Origin: Eupeodes corollae | Lineage: Eukaryota > Arthropoda > Insecta > Diptera > Syrphidae | Direction of reading: 5' to 3' | NCBI RefSeq assembly: GCF_945859685.1 | Contig: NC_079147.1 | Location: 259,274,572 to 259,338,571 of the forward strand | Length of the DNA stretch: 64,000 nucleotides | Shown here: positions 11,696-23,923 of the stretch, piece by piece | Layout of the letters: each line of letters starts with the position of its first letter | How positions within the stretch are numbered: the first letter of the stretch is position 1 | Position numbers and translations under genes: made by a program | The notes under the pieces: generated by a model | What the model saw: the letters and a program-made list of their open reading frames with translations, nothing else | What the model was told of the DNA's origin: nothing | Database searches by the model: none

Positions 11696-12129
11696 ATCAT
11701 GAAGGAATATTTCTGGTGACTTCAATCATATTAATCAAAACTACTTTTATGTCATAAACCAACTTACGCCTAAGAATATTAACAATTTATATAAATGAGT
11801 TTCCATTACAATATCTTAAGAAGAAAGGAAAATAATTGACATTGAAATTATTTATTCTTATGCAAAATATTGGTAAATATTTAGTAAAATTTCGAACAAA
11901 ATAAAATTACACCATTATTTACTTTAATTGAAGTTCTACCAGAAACATTACAACATATACTTAACGTCGTAAATATCTTAACAGAAAACAGCTTTAGGTT
12001 CCATTTTTGATTACAAATTTTTTGAATTTCTGTAAAACACAATTCTGCTTACAAAAATTGTCATTTGCAAACGGCTCTTTTAGTATTGAATAATTTCGTG
12101 AATCAAACATGATATTTGTTAGTTCAAAT
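11696..12129. other. Intergenic A+T-rich DNA
   Basis: Nothing recognisable was seen. Confidence 0.35.
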
Positions 12130-12605
12130 TAAGGTTAAGTTAGGTTAAAATGGCTGTTCATGATGGAATTGGGCACACTTAGGCCTGTAATGATCCATTG
12201 TGATACCACATGAATCTTGACGCTTCTTCCTAAGGTTAATGAAAAAAATTTAAGTCCCTTACGAAACGTGAGAGGCTGATTATGCTGATATAATTTAGGT
12301 CGTTTAGATCTTTAAAGAAGAATTCTCCTAGGTAATACTTGTGTTTTCAGCTAAAGCAGGGCACGTCCTGCAATAATTGGTAGGACGGGCTGCACTCTAC
12401 CGTTCCTGGCGAGGTCACAGTTACCTAGAAAATCCCTATAGCCCGGCACCTAGCAAAAAGGTGAATATTAAACTGTTGTGCCATCTCCATTAGAGATGGT
12501 CAACAGTTATGGACTGTTATAAAGTTGTAGAGACAGAGTCCAGAGATTTGATAGCGGCCTGACTATCTTAGAAGATACGGATATCAGATATTGATATCAG
12601 GTTTA
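12130..12605 (-). mobile_element. 3' end of a non-LTR retrotransposon with RNase H remnant
   Basis: On the minus strand this ends in a TAACCTAACTTAACCT tail, preceded by CATGTGGTATCACAATGG. Both match the end of the element at 23924-25322. Further in, MEMAQQFNIHL and the CTGATATCCG...AGTCAGGC stretch match its RNase H region. Frameshifted and truncated. Confidence 0.75.
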
Positions 12606-14830
12606 ATCCAGGATAAGACTTCTTTTAAAAATTAAAGACTTAATTTCAGTTGTTCAGAGTACAAAAACTCGTCTACCAGAAATGCCCTATCCTCTCAGAA
12701 AAATCTTGAGGGTATAGAAATCTGGAAGTTTGTGTCGAATTGCAGTTGGGGGATCGTGTAGACTGTGTGCTTTGGAATTGATTCTAAAGTTCCAATTAAA
12801 CAGAGAAGTGGAATTTTCAGTATTTTTTATAATATAGTTTCTCTTTAAAATGATTTCCATAAATTGTATGTAATTAAATTTGATATTTTTGAAACAATTT
12901 TCGTTCGTAGTCATTGGCAACCATGTGAGTGGAGAGCTTTACTATTGTTATCTACACGTTTTATTATGCTCTGCTTTTTATTCATAAAGTTATCTAATTT
13001 TTACAATCAAAAAGCTTTGTAATAGTTATTATTTTTTTTTGTTACAAGCTATAAAAATTATATTTATAAGTAGGTAACTTAACTACTTATCAACCCAGTT
13101 TATTAAACAAATACAATGTCACGTAAAATGAAGTTTAACTATGTGTACATAAGTAAGATACTTTAAATTAAATTCGATTAAAAGAGGTTCAAAGTCTATA
13201 TAATAATAAAAGCTTTTGAGCTCATGCTTAAGTTAGTGCATCTAGTAAAGTTATAAATTAATATTATCATTCAAATTACCTATGGAATATATTATGAATA
13301 TTATATGATTAAAAATTAAACACAATGGTTTTGTTTAAATTCATATGGTTTTTAAAGTATATTGTAGCTGTTGTCGTAAGCAATAAAACTATCAAGATTT
13401 ATTCACGAATTTTATATTTCAAGCTTTATGCATGACATTAAAATGCATGTTTATTGTAGGTACACTGAAAAAAACTTAACTATAGCTTATAAATGTCCCT
13501 TGGTGGAACTAACGCGATATCGTTTTAATATTAGAATAATTGGAAAACGTTTGAGCTAAATAACACTTCATTTGCTAAAACTAAATTTAGAAAAAGCGTA
13601 CTTGGAATAAAATATATTCCCTATTCAGGGATGTTAACATTTTTATGAAAAAAAGAGTTTTTGTTTTATGTTATATGTTGAAAAATAGTCGTACTAAAAA
13701 CTAAAAATGTAAGTTATTAAATTTACATTTTGAATAAAATGTATTTAATACAAAAAACTTTATAACTCTAAGTTTAATAATTTTTAACTTTGTATTAAAT
13801 TATTGTTAACTTCAAAACTTTTCAACATTTTATTTGTTCCGTAAATTTCATTCACATTTGTTTGTCCCCCGTGATTGGGATTTAAGTTTATACTTTTAGA
13901 TTTTTTAATTAAATTGTAACTTAGTTTTGGAGCCACCATTAATATTTTAAAATGGATCTATTGAAATTGAAGAATAGTTCAGTCTAAATCGATGAAAAAA
14001 TGTATGTTTAACTTTGTTTTAATAAACACAACGAACAAAAATTTTAATATAAAAATAAAATTGTTTAACTATATGTAATAAAATATTAAACAAATAAAGT
14101 CATTTTGAAAAAAAACTAAAGCCACATTAATTGTACGTACTTCTACGAACCTTCCGCCCGATTTAAGGCAGTGTCACATTATATTAACTGTTAAAGTGAG
14201 TACAATTTTTAGTTTTAGCAAAAGCACACAAATAATAGAAAAGAGGACTTTTGTACGGCTTCATGAAAATTATTCGTAATTAGTCTAGACTGAAACATAG
14301 TAAACACTATCGATTCTGAATGAACTTGGTGAATATTATGAAATTTTGGGAAGCTGTTGATTCTCATACATTTTACCCTCCACATATTTGAGTCTTAAAA
14401 AATCACTTTTAATAAAACCCCAACCTTTAGTTTTTTAAATGTGTGGACAATTAGAGTCAAGCCTACAATAATTCAAGTTTTAAAACTGATTTAAAAAGAC
14501 ATATTTTATGGGATTGCATTTCAGCTCGTACATTCAAAACAATTGATTTTTTTTGTTATCTTAAATATGTTTCCTAGTGTTTTAAAAATATTGGAAGTAC
14601 GTTTTTGTACTTAATTTTCAAATTTCTGATCTACTCAAAACTGCAATCGCCGTAATCTTAATACTTCATTTCATAAGATAAGTTTTTCGGACTCATAAAT
14701 CGGACAATTTTCAACCGATTCAACAGATTTTCAACCGATCCTTTTGAGAGCATATTTTCAACCGAAGTACGGAATTTTAACAAAACGTATTTAATTTTAT
14801 GTTAAAAATTATGTGACAATTTTGTAGAGA
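12606..14830. other. Intergenic A+T-rich DNA
   Basis: No gene is recognised. A small triplication of ATTTTCAACCGA occurs at 14707, 14727 and 14754. The rest is low-complexity A+T-rich sequence. Confidence 0.35.
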
Positions 14831-15407
14831 AATTTTGCATTTTTCACTTTAAAAGTGAGCCATTTGGTCAAAAATCTGTCGATTTTTCTTGCTTAAAACG
14901 TTAACAAAATTAATATCAATATTTTGTATGACATAAATAACTTGAAGTCAATATCTTTCTTTGTTCTTCTAATACCATTTTTTATCAGTTTGTTTGTTGT
15001 TTTTATAGGTTCTGGTGGATTGTTCAAAAAAATGCCAATTACATTTTTCGAAAATATTAACTTAAAATTATCAACAATATTTTGTGCATGGTGAAATAGA
15101 TTGATTTCAAATTATATTTTTGCTTATGAGATTTTTAGGCATTTCTTGAAATTTGTTATTTTTTATATCAACAAATACGATTTAAATTTTTGTAAAGAGA
15201 ATTAACACAGAATGAAATTACTTTGAAGTCAATGCCTCCATTTGTTTAAGAGAAATCGAGAATCGAACATCTTTTTTTTCGAATTTTGTGCAGTTTTTTT
15301 GTAGATTTTAATTTTCATGAACAAATTAATGAACTTCGAGAAATGTAAACATTTTCAATTCGACAAATCGGACCGATTACAACAACTTCTTATGGGACGT
15401 TAAAAAT
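14830..15407 (+). repeat. Family A copy, highly diverged
   Basis: Shows spaced relics of the core (GTCAATATC and ATTTTGTATGA blocks) and a clear 3' end: GAGAAATGTAAACATTTTCA, CAAATCGGACCGATTACAA and the eroded hairpin AACTTCTTATGGGACGTT (15388-15405). Confidence 0.65.
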
Positions 15408-15879
15408 TCATTAATTTATTATATTTTAAACGTTACAGGAGCTGTTAGTCCAACAGCGACTCTTCAAAAAAACGTCATGGCAAATACGCTGCATACCATT
15501 TTTGAAATATAGAAATTAAAAAAAAAATATTTAAAACATTTTTGACAATCACATAAGACCCTGACAGAAAGGCTACATAACGGAATTCCTGAAGAACCTT
15601 TCTCAGCTCCTCTGTCTCTTGTGTCATGTTTGATTATGATTTTTTTTCCGAATATAAACCATGTAGTTACAGGTTAAAACTGAATAAACAAATATTTGTT
15701 TGCCTTGTTGAATCTTTTTGTTGTAAATTATGCTACTGCATTCAAAGACCCGGCTTACAATAGAAATTTCGGTTTAATATTTTTAATACCATTAATTTAG
15801 TAATATTTTTTTAGAAAACCGTTTAATTTAATCTTGTTAAATAACATTTACAATGTGTTTATTGTAAAAAAATAGTTCT

Positions 15880-16110
15880 CGAGTTTTGAAAAAAAAGGGA
15901 GGACTGCATACAACGAACTTGCTCAAGTATCCAAAGAGACTGTTAACAAATGTTCCTTGTATTTTAAGATTTAAAAATTCAAAGTTGGACATTTGTAAAA
16001 CAAAAGTTTGTTTTCAAAAATTTAAATGCAATTCGATTCCTAAAAAACTTAATTTTGCAAAATTTTCATTTGAAAATCGTTAAAACGGTTTTTTAAATTA
16101 ATTTCTTTAT
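15880..16110 (+). repeat. Family B fragment
   Basis: The block reading ACGAACTTGCTCAAGTATCC and AAAGAGACTGTTAACAAATG also occurs at 41020, 55935 and 63230. It is followed by the CATTTGAAAATCGTTAAAAC segment shared with 42225 and 56055. Confidence 0.6.
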
Positions 16111-16150
16111 ATATGCAGTTTTAATATACCCGATATTAAGATATCGAATT

Positions 16151-17550
16151 TAAAAAAAAGAGGCTGGGATGCGACCCACACTGATAACTTCCCTTCCCGT
16201 CTGTCTATTTGTCTTGCTTAAATGTTTTTAGGTTTTTGTGTTGGGTTAAAAAAGTTTTAAGTTGAATTATTCTTACAAATTTTAAAATTACCAACAACAT
16301 TTTTCATATCAAGATTTTTTTCGATTAAGTTTGAAAATCTAGTTTTGTTAAATAGATTTTTAGTCGAAAACAAATTTTTAACAATTTTAGTAGCATTTCT
16401 TAAATTTTTACAAATTGGATGAATGAAATTAATTTGATAGATATCAAGAAACGAACATCAATTTTTACCAAATTTGCGTAATATTTTTCGTAGATTTTAT
16501 TTTTTTATTAAAAAACGGTTTGTTGGAGTTTTATATACAAATTATAGAATATCGAAAACAATATGTTCTGTGAAACAAAATAAGCTTGAAGCCAATATTT
16601 TTAAGTTTTGAAAAGCTATTTAAATCGAAAGTAAATTTTTACCAAGTTTTAGTATTGTTTTTTTTTAGAGTTTTATTTTTTGTAAAAAAAAAACTTTCAA
16701 TTCGATTTTTTTCAAAATTTTACCGAATGTTGTAAACAATATTTCTTATAAGATTAACTTAGTTTGAAGCCAATACCTACAATTTTTGAAAAGATATTTG
16801 AGTCGAAAATCAATTTTTACCAACTTTTATTAACTTTTTTTTAGGTTTTTCTTTTTTGTAAAAAAAACTATCAATAAAATAATATTGAAGCCCAAATTTC
16901 AAGTTTTTGAAAAGATATTTGAATCGATATTCAATTTTTACCAACTTTGAGTAATGTTTTTCTTAGATTGTCAATTCGATTTTTCTCAAAATTGTATCAG
17001 ATGTCAAAAACATTATTCTTTGTTGCACAAAACTGTTTGGAGATGAAATCATATTTTAGTTGTAAAATTTTGGAGGTGAAACATTTTTTGTCAGTTTCTT
17101 TTGATTTATAAAAAAAAAATGTAATTGTTTTTTTTTTCGAAAAATATACTTCTTTGATATCACGTTACAATATATTATATTTAAAATTTAATTCAAGTCT
17201 CTAGCGTTTTTGGTTCGTAAGATATTTAGGGTTAAATTACATTTTCACCTTTTTTCAAACTGCTATGGTAAAAAAAAACCACCCACGCAATTTTCTTGAG
17301 AGCCCTTTCTGTATCTTTCTGCCTTATTATCTGTATAACAAAATTTATTTGAAGTCGATATCTCTTCTGGTTCTTGAGCTATGGACGACGAAAAAACGTC
17401 GCGAACGTACGGACGTACGTACACACGCACGCACAGACATCTTTCTAAAAATCTTTTATTTCGACTTTAGGGACCTTGAAACGTCGAGGAATGTCAAAAT
17501 TTTCAATTTGACAAATCGGACCCATTACAATAACTTCCTATGGGAAGTAA
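16151..17550 (+). repeat. Family A element, near full-length copy (A2)
   Basis: Begins AAAAAAAAGAGGCTGGGATG and ends AACTTCCTATGGGAAGTA. Core units start at 16459, 16633, 16811 and 16932, so the last spacing (121 bp) shows an internal deletion. The CGTACGGA microsatellite is reduced to about one and a half units (17405-17420). The 3' part is open from an ATG at 17265 to 17576 (103 codons), which I treat as chance. It lies about 1.4 kb beyond the 3' end of CRAL-TRIO gene 2. Confidence 0.85.
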
Positions 17551-18895
17551 ATAATACTAATTTGGATATTATTTAAAAATAAAAAAAAAGAAATATTTAA
17601 AAATGTAAAAAAGATACCAACTGCAAAATGTTGACCAACTTAAAATTTCTTAATGTAATAACAATTTTTATTCTCTCTACTTGTCTATAAATTAATTTGA
17701 AGTAGTAAATAAATTGAAACTTATAGCTACCTACGTCATATATAGGTTATAAATAAAAGCTGTGCTTAAATAGCCAATTTAATATATTTAATATATAAAT
17801 TTAAAAAATAAAAGGAATGCGTGAGTAAATATTATCAATTATTTTCTTTTCAATCAAAGACAACTGTCTTATTGCTAAATTGCTAAAACAAAATAAAAGT
17901 AACTAGTGACAAATTAATCTGAATCTTTAAGATTCCGATTTCCATATCCACTTTATTTAAAATTCATACCGTGAAATAAAAACATTTATTCGTATTAAAA
18001 AAAACTCATTTTGGGTTTCCTCGATCATAAAGTTATTTGTTTATAAATATTTCAGTTTCCAAAAAAAAAAAATGTTGTTTACATTCTTATGTACATAGTT
18101 GCTAAGCTGAAAGAAATCAATCAAGTGAACTTAATGAGAAGCAATTTTCGGCTTACTCATCAAGGCCACTATAAATTCGCACATTGTCATTGTATACAAA
18201 ACAAATAGTAAAATTGTGTATCAATATTGATATTATCTAAAAACAAAAACCAAAATATGGAGATAGTGATACTGAGTCATAAATGCGAGGTCTGTTCTAA
18301 GTTTAGCAACTTGAAATTTCACACTTCAGGTATGACGTACGGTAGGTACCTTAAATACTCATTACCGTACAAAAATTTTTATTGAAAGCTTCCACGAATT
18401 ACATGTTTATATATGTGTTGTTATCTAAAATGATAATTGTATCTATACTTTACTCATATTTGTTATTAAAAACATACAATTATCAAAAATGACAAATCTA
18501 TACCAGAAACCAGAAAAAAGATATACAATGTAACATTCCATGACTTTGAATAATAGGTGTAATTTAAAATTTTGTTTATCTTTTATTTGCGGGGAAAAGT
18601 GTAAGAAAAACTAATTATTTCTACAATTGAAGTACACCAAGATTAGTATTATTTACTAAAACTATTACATTGAATTCAAGTTGGTACTTAATAACAACTA
18701 ATTCTTAAACAACTTACGGAACCTCAAATATTTTAAGGACTCATTATACGAGATTCTTATATTTTTTCAGAAATTTGGTAAAAATATCCTTTGTAAAAAT
18801 TACAAGTTTAAACACAATTAAATTGATAGACTTTGTAGGCATAAAAAGAATAACTACCTTTTATTAAATCAACCATTACATATAAATATTTTTTT
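17551..18895. other. Intergenic A+T-rich DNA
   Basis: No gene or recognised repeat was seen. Confidence 0.35.
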
Positions 18896-18901
18896 TTTAT
18901 T
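18896..18901 (-). terminator. Candidate polyadenylation signal of CRAL-TRIO gene 2
   Basis: AATAAA on the minus strand, about 80 bp beyond the TAA stop at 18982-18984. Confidence 0.35.
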
Positions 18902-18981
18902 TAAAAACAATTATGTACTTAAATATTAAAAAAAATGCATACATTATAAAATAAAAAAATTTAAAGTTACTAGTTTAGTTC

Positions 18982-21900
18982 TTAATCTACGTCAATTTTC
19001 CTGAAAGATCCCTCTGTTCCGAAAACATTATCAAAACTGGCAGGCTTTCCTGGTCGTAATTTTTCATCAGTCTTATATTGAGCATCTTCCTTATAGAAGT
19101 CCAAATGGGCAACAACTTTCTTAGCCCAAAAATTTGTTATTTCCTCAAATGATCCATTTTCACCACCATAATCCTTAGGAAGATATTTTAGAGGTACGGT
19201 TTGATAAAGTTCTTCAGTATTTTTTCCATGAACTATTAACTATGTAAATATAAAGGAAAAAAAGTGTTTAAAATAAGAATTTACTCTAAAAATCTTGATT
19301 GTAAACTTACTCTTTCTTGCATTTTAACTGGCATTAGTGATTTAATGGAATTGAAGACTGTCTCAAAACCAATTGGGGTATTTATGAAGTGGGCACTCTT
19401 CATACGCAATGGCAATGCTTCTTCGGTGAACACAGAAAATCGTTTCATAAACGAAGGATTTAGTTGAAAGAAATGGGCTGTTGTAACATCGGTAAAGTCG
19501 AGGATTTGAACGTAACCACTAACGACAACATTGTCATCTTCTTGCATTACCAGCTGTTGCAAAGCTGTACTGGCTCGCATGATTTCTGTTAGTGTATATT
19601 TGTCAGCCGCGTAAGCTCCAACACGGATGATCAAAATACGAGGACCATCTTCACCAAGAGGATTTGGTAAAACTGATGTTATGCTAAAAATAGTAAGAAT
19701 ATAATTTAAGACACGTCAGAAATCTGGAAATATGTTTTAAATTAAAAATAGAATGCATCGATAAAAATGTTTGCACGCCAAAAAATAGACTTTGTATCAG
19801 CATTTAAAAACCATGAAAACGTTAACAGCAATGTTTTCTTTTTTAAAGGTTTTCAACAGCTTACTAAAAAAATACAGTGCTAGATTTGATGAAAGCGTGC
19901 TAACGTTTGTTTAGTAGAATTATCGAATAAGAGATTTCATTTTGGAATTAAATTTTTAACTCAACGTAGGAAGTTATTGTAATCGGACCGATTTATCGAA
20001 TTGAAAATGTTGACATTTCTCGACGTTTCAAGATCCCTTGAGTCGAAATAAACATCTTTTAGAGTTATGCCTGTGCGTTCGTACGTCCGAACGTACGCGA
20101 ACTTTGTTTCATCGTCCATAACTCAAGAACCAGTAGAGATATCGATTTCAAATAAATTTTGTTATACAGATAATAAGGCAGAAAGATACAGAAAGGGCTC
20201 TCAAGAAAATTGCGTGCGTGTTTTTTTTACCATAGCAGTTTAAGAAAATGTGAAAATTTTGGTTAACAGAAAATATCTTATGAACCAAAAACGCTAGAGA
20301 CTTGAATTAAATATTATATAATATATTGTAACGTGATAAAAATCAAGTATATTATTTGAAAAAAATCCAATCAACGTTTTTTTTATAAATAAAAAAAAAA
20401 AAGTGAAAAAAAATTTGTCAACTCGAAAATTTTACGAATACAAAATGATTTTATCTCCAAAACAATTTTGTGCAACGAAAAATAACCTTTTTAAAATCTG
20501 GTAAGATTTTAAGAACAGTCGAATCAACAGTTTTTTTAATAAAAATAAAAACCTAAAAAAAAACAATACTCAAAGTCGGTAAAAATTGAATTTCAATTCA
20601 AATATCTTTTTAAATATTTGAGATTATGGCTTCTAGTTAATGTAAGCTTATAAAAAATATTGTTTTCAAAATTCTATAAGATTTTGAGAAAGATCTATTT
20701 GACAGTTTTTATACAAAAAATTAAAACCTAAACAAAAAAATTAATAAAAGTTGGTAAAAATTGATTTTCGACTCAAATATCTTTTCAAAACTTTAAGATT
20801 ATGGCTTCCATTTAATTTTAATTTAAAAGAAATATTGTTTTCAACATTTGGAAAAATTTTGAGAAAAATCACATTGACAGTTTTTTTACAAAAAAAAATA
20901 ACAAAAGTTGTTAAAAATTTGCTTTCGTTTAAAAAACTATTTAACAAATATAGATTATCAAACTAAACTATTTCTTTTTAAGAAAAATGTAGTTGGTAAT
21001 TTTAAAATGTTTAAGAATAATTCAACTTACAACTTTCTTAACTCAACCAAGCGTGTATTGTTTAATTTTTAGTAATGGAGTATTTTTACCTCGTCAAATG
21101 TGGCAGCTGCCCAATTAAAAGAATGTCATTTATTATTTCAACTTTGACGTAAAAACATTTTTATTAAAGGGGGCAAATTTGTAAAAATTCTTAATATTTA
21201 TCTCATAAATGTAGTACTACATTTTCAAAAACTCTTAATCTTCAAATGACAAACTTATTTTAGTGTTGCCGACGTTTTGCTAAACAATTAACGGCAAATG
21301 TAAAACTCCGGTATTTTTTGTAAATTGTGAATGAAAATGTGAAACATAACACAACGAATTTAAAGAAAACATTGATTTTATCATTTTAGGTTAAGAAGAT
21401 TTGTATTTCTACTGATTTTTTTTTGATACCGTTGTAAAGAATTCTCATTATCAAACGAACCAATTTTATACAAATGCCTTTGCAGGTTCTTCTTCCAAAA
21501 TTAAAAAAAAAAAAAAACTAAATATGGAACTTTTAACTTTGAACCTTTAACAATATTTAAAAACAAAAATTCAAAGAACGTTTTTAATAGTTCTACGAAC
21601 TTTATTTATTTATTTAAACATTTGTATAAAATAACGTTCGGAATTTAATAAATAATTCTTTGAAATCGAAGCAGCTTTAAATATAAAAGCAACTTCGTAC
21701 GACGGAGTAAGTGTATTTTTTGTTTTGCTTATACACATGATTAATTTAGTTGAAAACAATTTAATTGATTGTTTGATTGATTAAATCAACCTTGATAACT
21801 TTTATGATAACATCTTCAATTCAAATGGAAGCTATTAAGCGTATTAACAATAAAAACTACCCCTTAAAATTTACCTCTTGAACTTTATTTCTGAACTTTA

Positions 21901-22601
21901 AATCATAGAAACAAACAAACAATTAAATAAATTATTCAAATAATAAATTATTAAGTTTGAGTTAAACTTACCTAAACAAAAAACCAAATGTATAAATGTC
22001 ATGCATAATTTTATGCTAATTTGACCTACCAACCAATTTTTGCTTAATTTTTGCTCTAACCAGTTTTGACTATTTTAAAAAAGAAATAATTGATTGAACT
22101 ACGCCAGCTCTTAATTACATATTTTTGTGAAATTCAGAAAAACACAAAATAAATTGTTATGTTGGTCTCTTATAAATCATAAATATATCTAATTAACATC
22201 CGGATTAAACAAAGATATGAATAATATCCCTAAGGCTATCAGATAAATTATCATGCAACTCAATTATTTTGTCTATAGTTAACACACACCAAAACTCACC
22301 CCAATTGAAAGACTTCCTGTACCCTGGCATCGTCCACATTCCGACAAGTTAGCGAACTCTCATAAATCGTCCTCAGGGTATAATATTTGTCAATTTTATC
22401 CTTGGCCTTCTCCAAACTAAATTTACATCCTCGCAGGAATGTCACCAGAAATTGATCATCTGTGCGTGCCTTCAAATACGACTGTTTTTCAATCCAACTT
22501 CGCAAACTGGCAATATCCTCGTCCAGTCTGCCGGGAACTTCATGAAGTTCATCTATGGCCTTTAACTGTAGCTTGTCACTCAATGGTCGTATGTTTGGCA
22601 T
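18982..22601 (-). CDS. CRAL-TRIO domain lipid-transfer protein 2 (alpha-TTP-like), 310 aa
   Basis: Predicted intracellular hydrophobic-ligand carrier of the same family. Coding exons are 22300-22601 (302 nt), 19311-19683 (373 nt) and 18982-19239 (258 nt). Exon sizes and intron phases (2 and 0) equal those of gene 1. The start MPNIRPLSDKLQ fits the paralogues; the frame continues upstream but has no ATG there. CRAL-TRIO_N carries ARTDDQFLVTFLRGCK. The lipid lobe opens GEDGPRILIIRVG, the basic pair is present (LPLRMKSAHFINTP), and the closing motif is YLPKDYGGENGS. The tail ends KIDVD, keeping the family C-terminus. Two points are odd. Intron 1 is 2616 bp and holds an inverted family A copy (19959-21060), whereas the homologous intron in gene 1 is 68 bp. 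The position after the Arg-Thr-Ile stretch of exon 1 (YESSLTCRN) departs from the PE(V/L)(F/Y) consensus. Confidence 0.94.
19959..21060 (-). repeat. Family A copy (A3) inside intron 1 of CRAL-TRIO gene 2
   Basis: An inverted copy starting with the 3' hairpin relic AACGTAGGAAGTT. The microsatellite (GTACGTCCGAACGTACGCG, about 20073-20100) and several core units follow. It ends near 21060 in the region next to the 5' end, so the GAGGCTGGG terminus itself is missing. It has the same orientation as the host transcript. Confidence 0.8.
21061..22299. other. Remainder of intron 1 of CRAL-TRIO gene 2
   Basis: A+T-rich sequence with no further recognisable repeat or gene, up to the splice donor GTGAGT (minus strand) at 22294-22299. 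Confidence 0.5.
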
Positions 22602-22762
22602 GATTCTGCGTTTGACGACTTCAGTAACTAAGTTATTTAACGCGCGTCCACAACCACCACAAGTAAATATGTAAATAAAAGACACAAAAAATATCAGTTT
22701 CAATTTCACTTAAATCACTTTGCCTTTTCATTTGTTTCGAAACCCCACAAGTTGTGAAGGTA

Positions 22763-22770
22763 GTTTTATA
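22763..22770 (-). promoter_or_regulatory. TATA box, CRAL-TRIO gene 2
   Basis: TATAAAAC on the minus strand would place the transcription start near 22739, giving a 5' UTR of about 138 nt. No strong initiator sequence was found there. Confidence 0.4.
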
Positions 22771-23046
22771 ATTAAGGTACATTACTATTGGCCACTTTGC
22801 TGATGAACACGATAAGTAATATGATTAGACTAAAAAGTGACTAAGAGGATTTGGGGTGATAAAGTAAATTAATGTTACCTTAATTTGTTCTCTTTTAAAT
22901 GCTGATTACGGTATAGCAACGGTGCGGTGGCGGTGGCTGTTTAGATTGCACTTTCTATTGGGAATGATACAAAGTCTATGAATTCACAACGTCCTATTTG
23001 CTATTGAAATGAGCAAAATAACTAAATTTAACTCTATTTTGCCATA

Positions 23047-23072
23047 GATAAGATAAAATTTCAAAACTTATC
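23047..23072. promoter_or_regulatory. Cluster of three GATA sites upstream of CRAL-TRIO gene 2
   Basis: GATAAGATAA at 23047-23056 (two sites, plus strand) and CTTATC at 23067-23072 (one site, minus strand), about 450 bp upstream of the start codon. It repeats the arrangement upstream of gene 1. Confidence 0.35.
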
Positions 23073-23424
23073 ACTGTTATGAGTTTGGAATATCGATATC
23101 GTTTTTGTTTTGATATTTTGACTAATGTTCATGCAGATTGGGGTTACCACGAGTGTTTGTATGGGACTGTTTGATAAGACTTTGCATTATAGATACTTAG
23201 TTATAGAAATATTTATATTTATATGCGCGAAAATGACAAGCTTGTGTCGTCGTTAACGCTGACTAACTGACATATGAGTCGTTTATAGGAGACGATGATG
23301 ACTAGAGAAAAAAAAATCATACAAATATCTTTAAGGCTTAATGATAGGTTGATGAATCAGTTTTGACAACAATCCTAAAGGTAGGCTATGGAATGTATAA
23401 GTATTGTTTTCACAAAAATGTTGA

Positions 23425-23923
23425 ATAGAAATTTTTTTTGACTTCAAGTTTTAAAAAAAGGCTGACAATTTAATTTATTTAATCTCAAATTTTTGAAAAG
23501 ATATTTGAGTCTTAATTCAATTTTTACCAACTTTGAGTAATGTTTTTATTTTTATAAAAAAATTGTCAATTCAATATTTCTCAAATTTTTTTAGAATGTT
23601 GAAAACAATGTTTCTTATAATTGCAAATAAGTTGGAGCTATAATCTCAAATTTTTGAAAAGATATTTGAATTAAAAATCAATTTTTACCAACTTTGAGTA
23701 ATGTTTTTTTTTTAGGTTTTTATTAAAAAAAAAAAAACTGTAAATTCTATTTTTCTCAAAATTTTACCAGATGTTCAAAACGTTAAGCATCTGGTAATTG
23801 TTAATTGTTAAAAATGTTAGTTTCAGTTAAAAAAAAACGTTAATTGGATTTTTTCCAAAAACATACTTGTTTGGTATCACATTACAATATATAATATGAA
23901 ACTTAATTCAAGTCTCTAGCGTT
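23425..23923 (+). repeat. Family A copy (A4), 5' part, interrupted by a retrotransposon
   Basis: Core units with TTGAAAAGATATTTGAGTC and CAATTTTTACCAACTTT occur at about 23495 and 23665. The copy is cut at CTCTAGCGTT (23914-23923), part of the conserved TTCAAGTCTCTAGCG block, and resumes at 25323. Confidence 0.8.

Larger units (their letters stand above)
22602..23424. other. 5' flank of CRAL-TRIO gene 2
   Basis: Contains a TATA box (22763-22770), GATA motifs at 23047-23072, and a short CGTCGT-containing patch near 23250. No gene is seen. Confidence 0.4.

Noticed and set aside
22296..22709. N-terminal extension of CRAL-TRIO gene 2 with a signal-peptide-like start (MKLKLIFFVSF...)
   Set aside because: The codon at 22707-22709 is GTG, not ATG; the paralogues start at the position of the ATG at 22599-22601, and the family is cytosolic.
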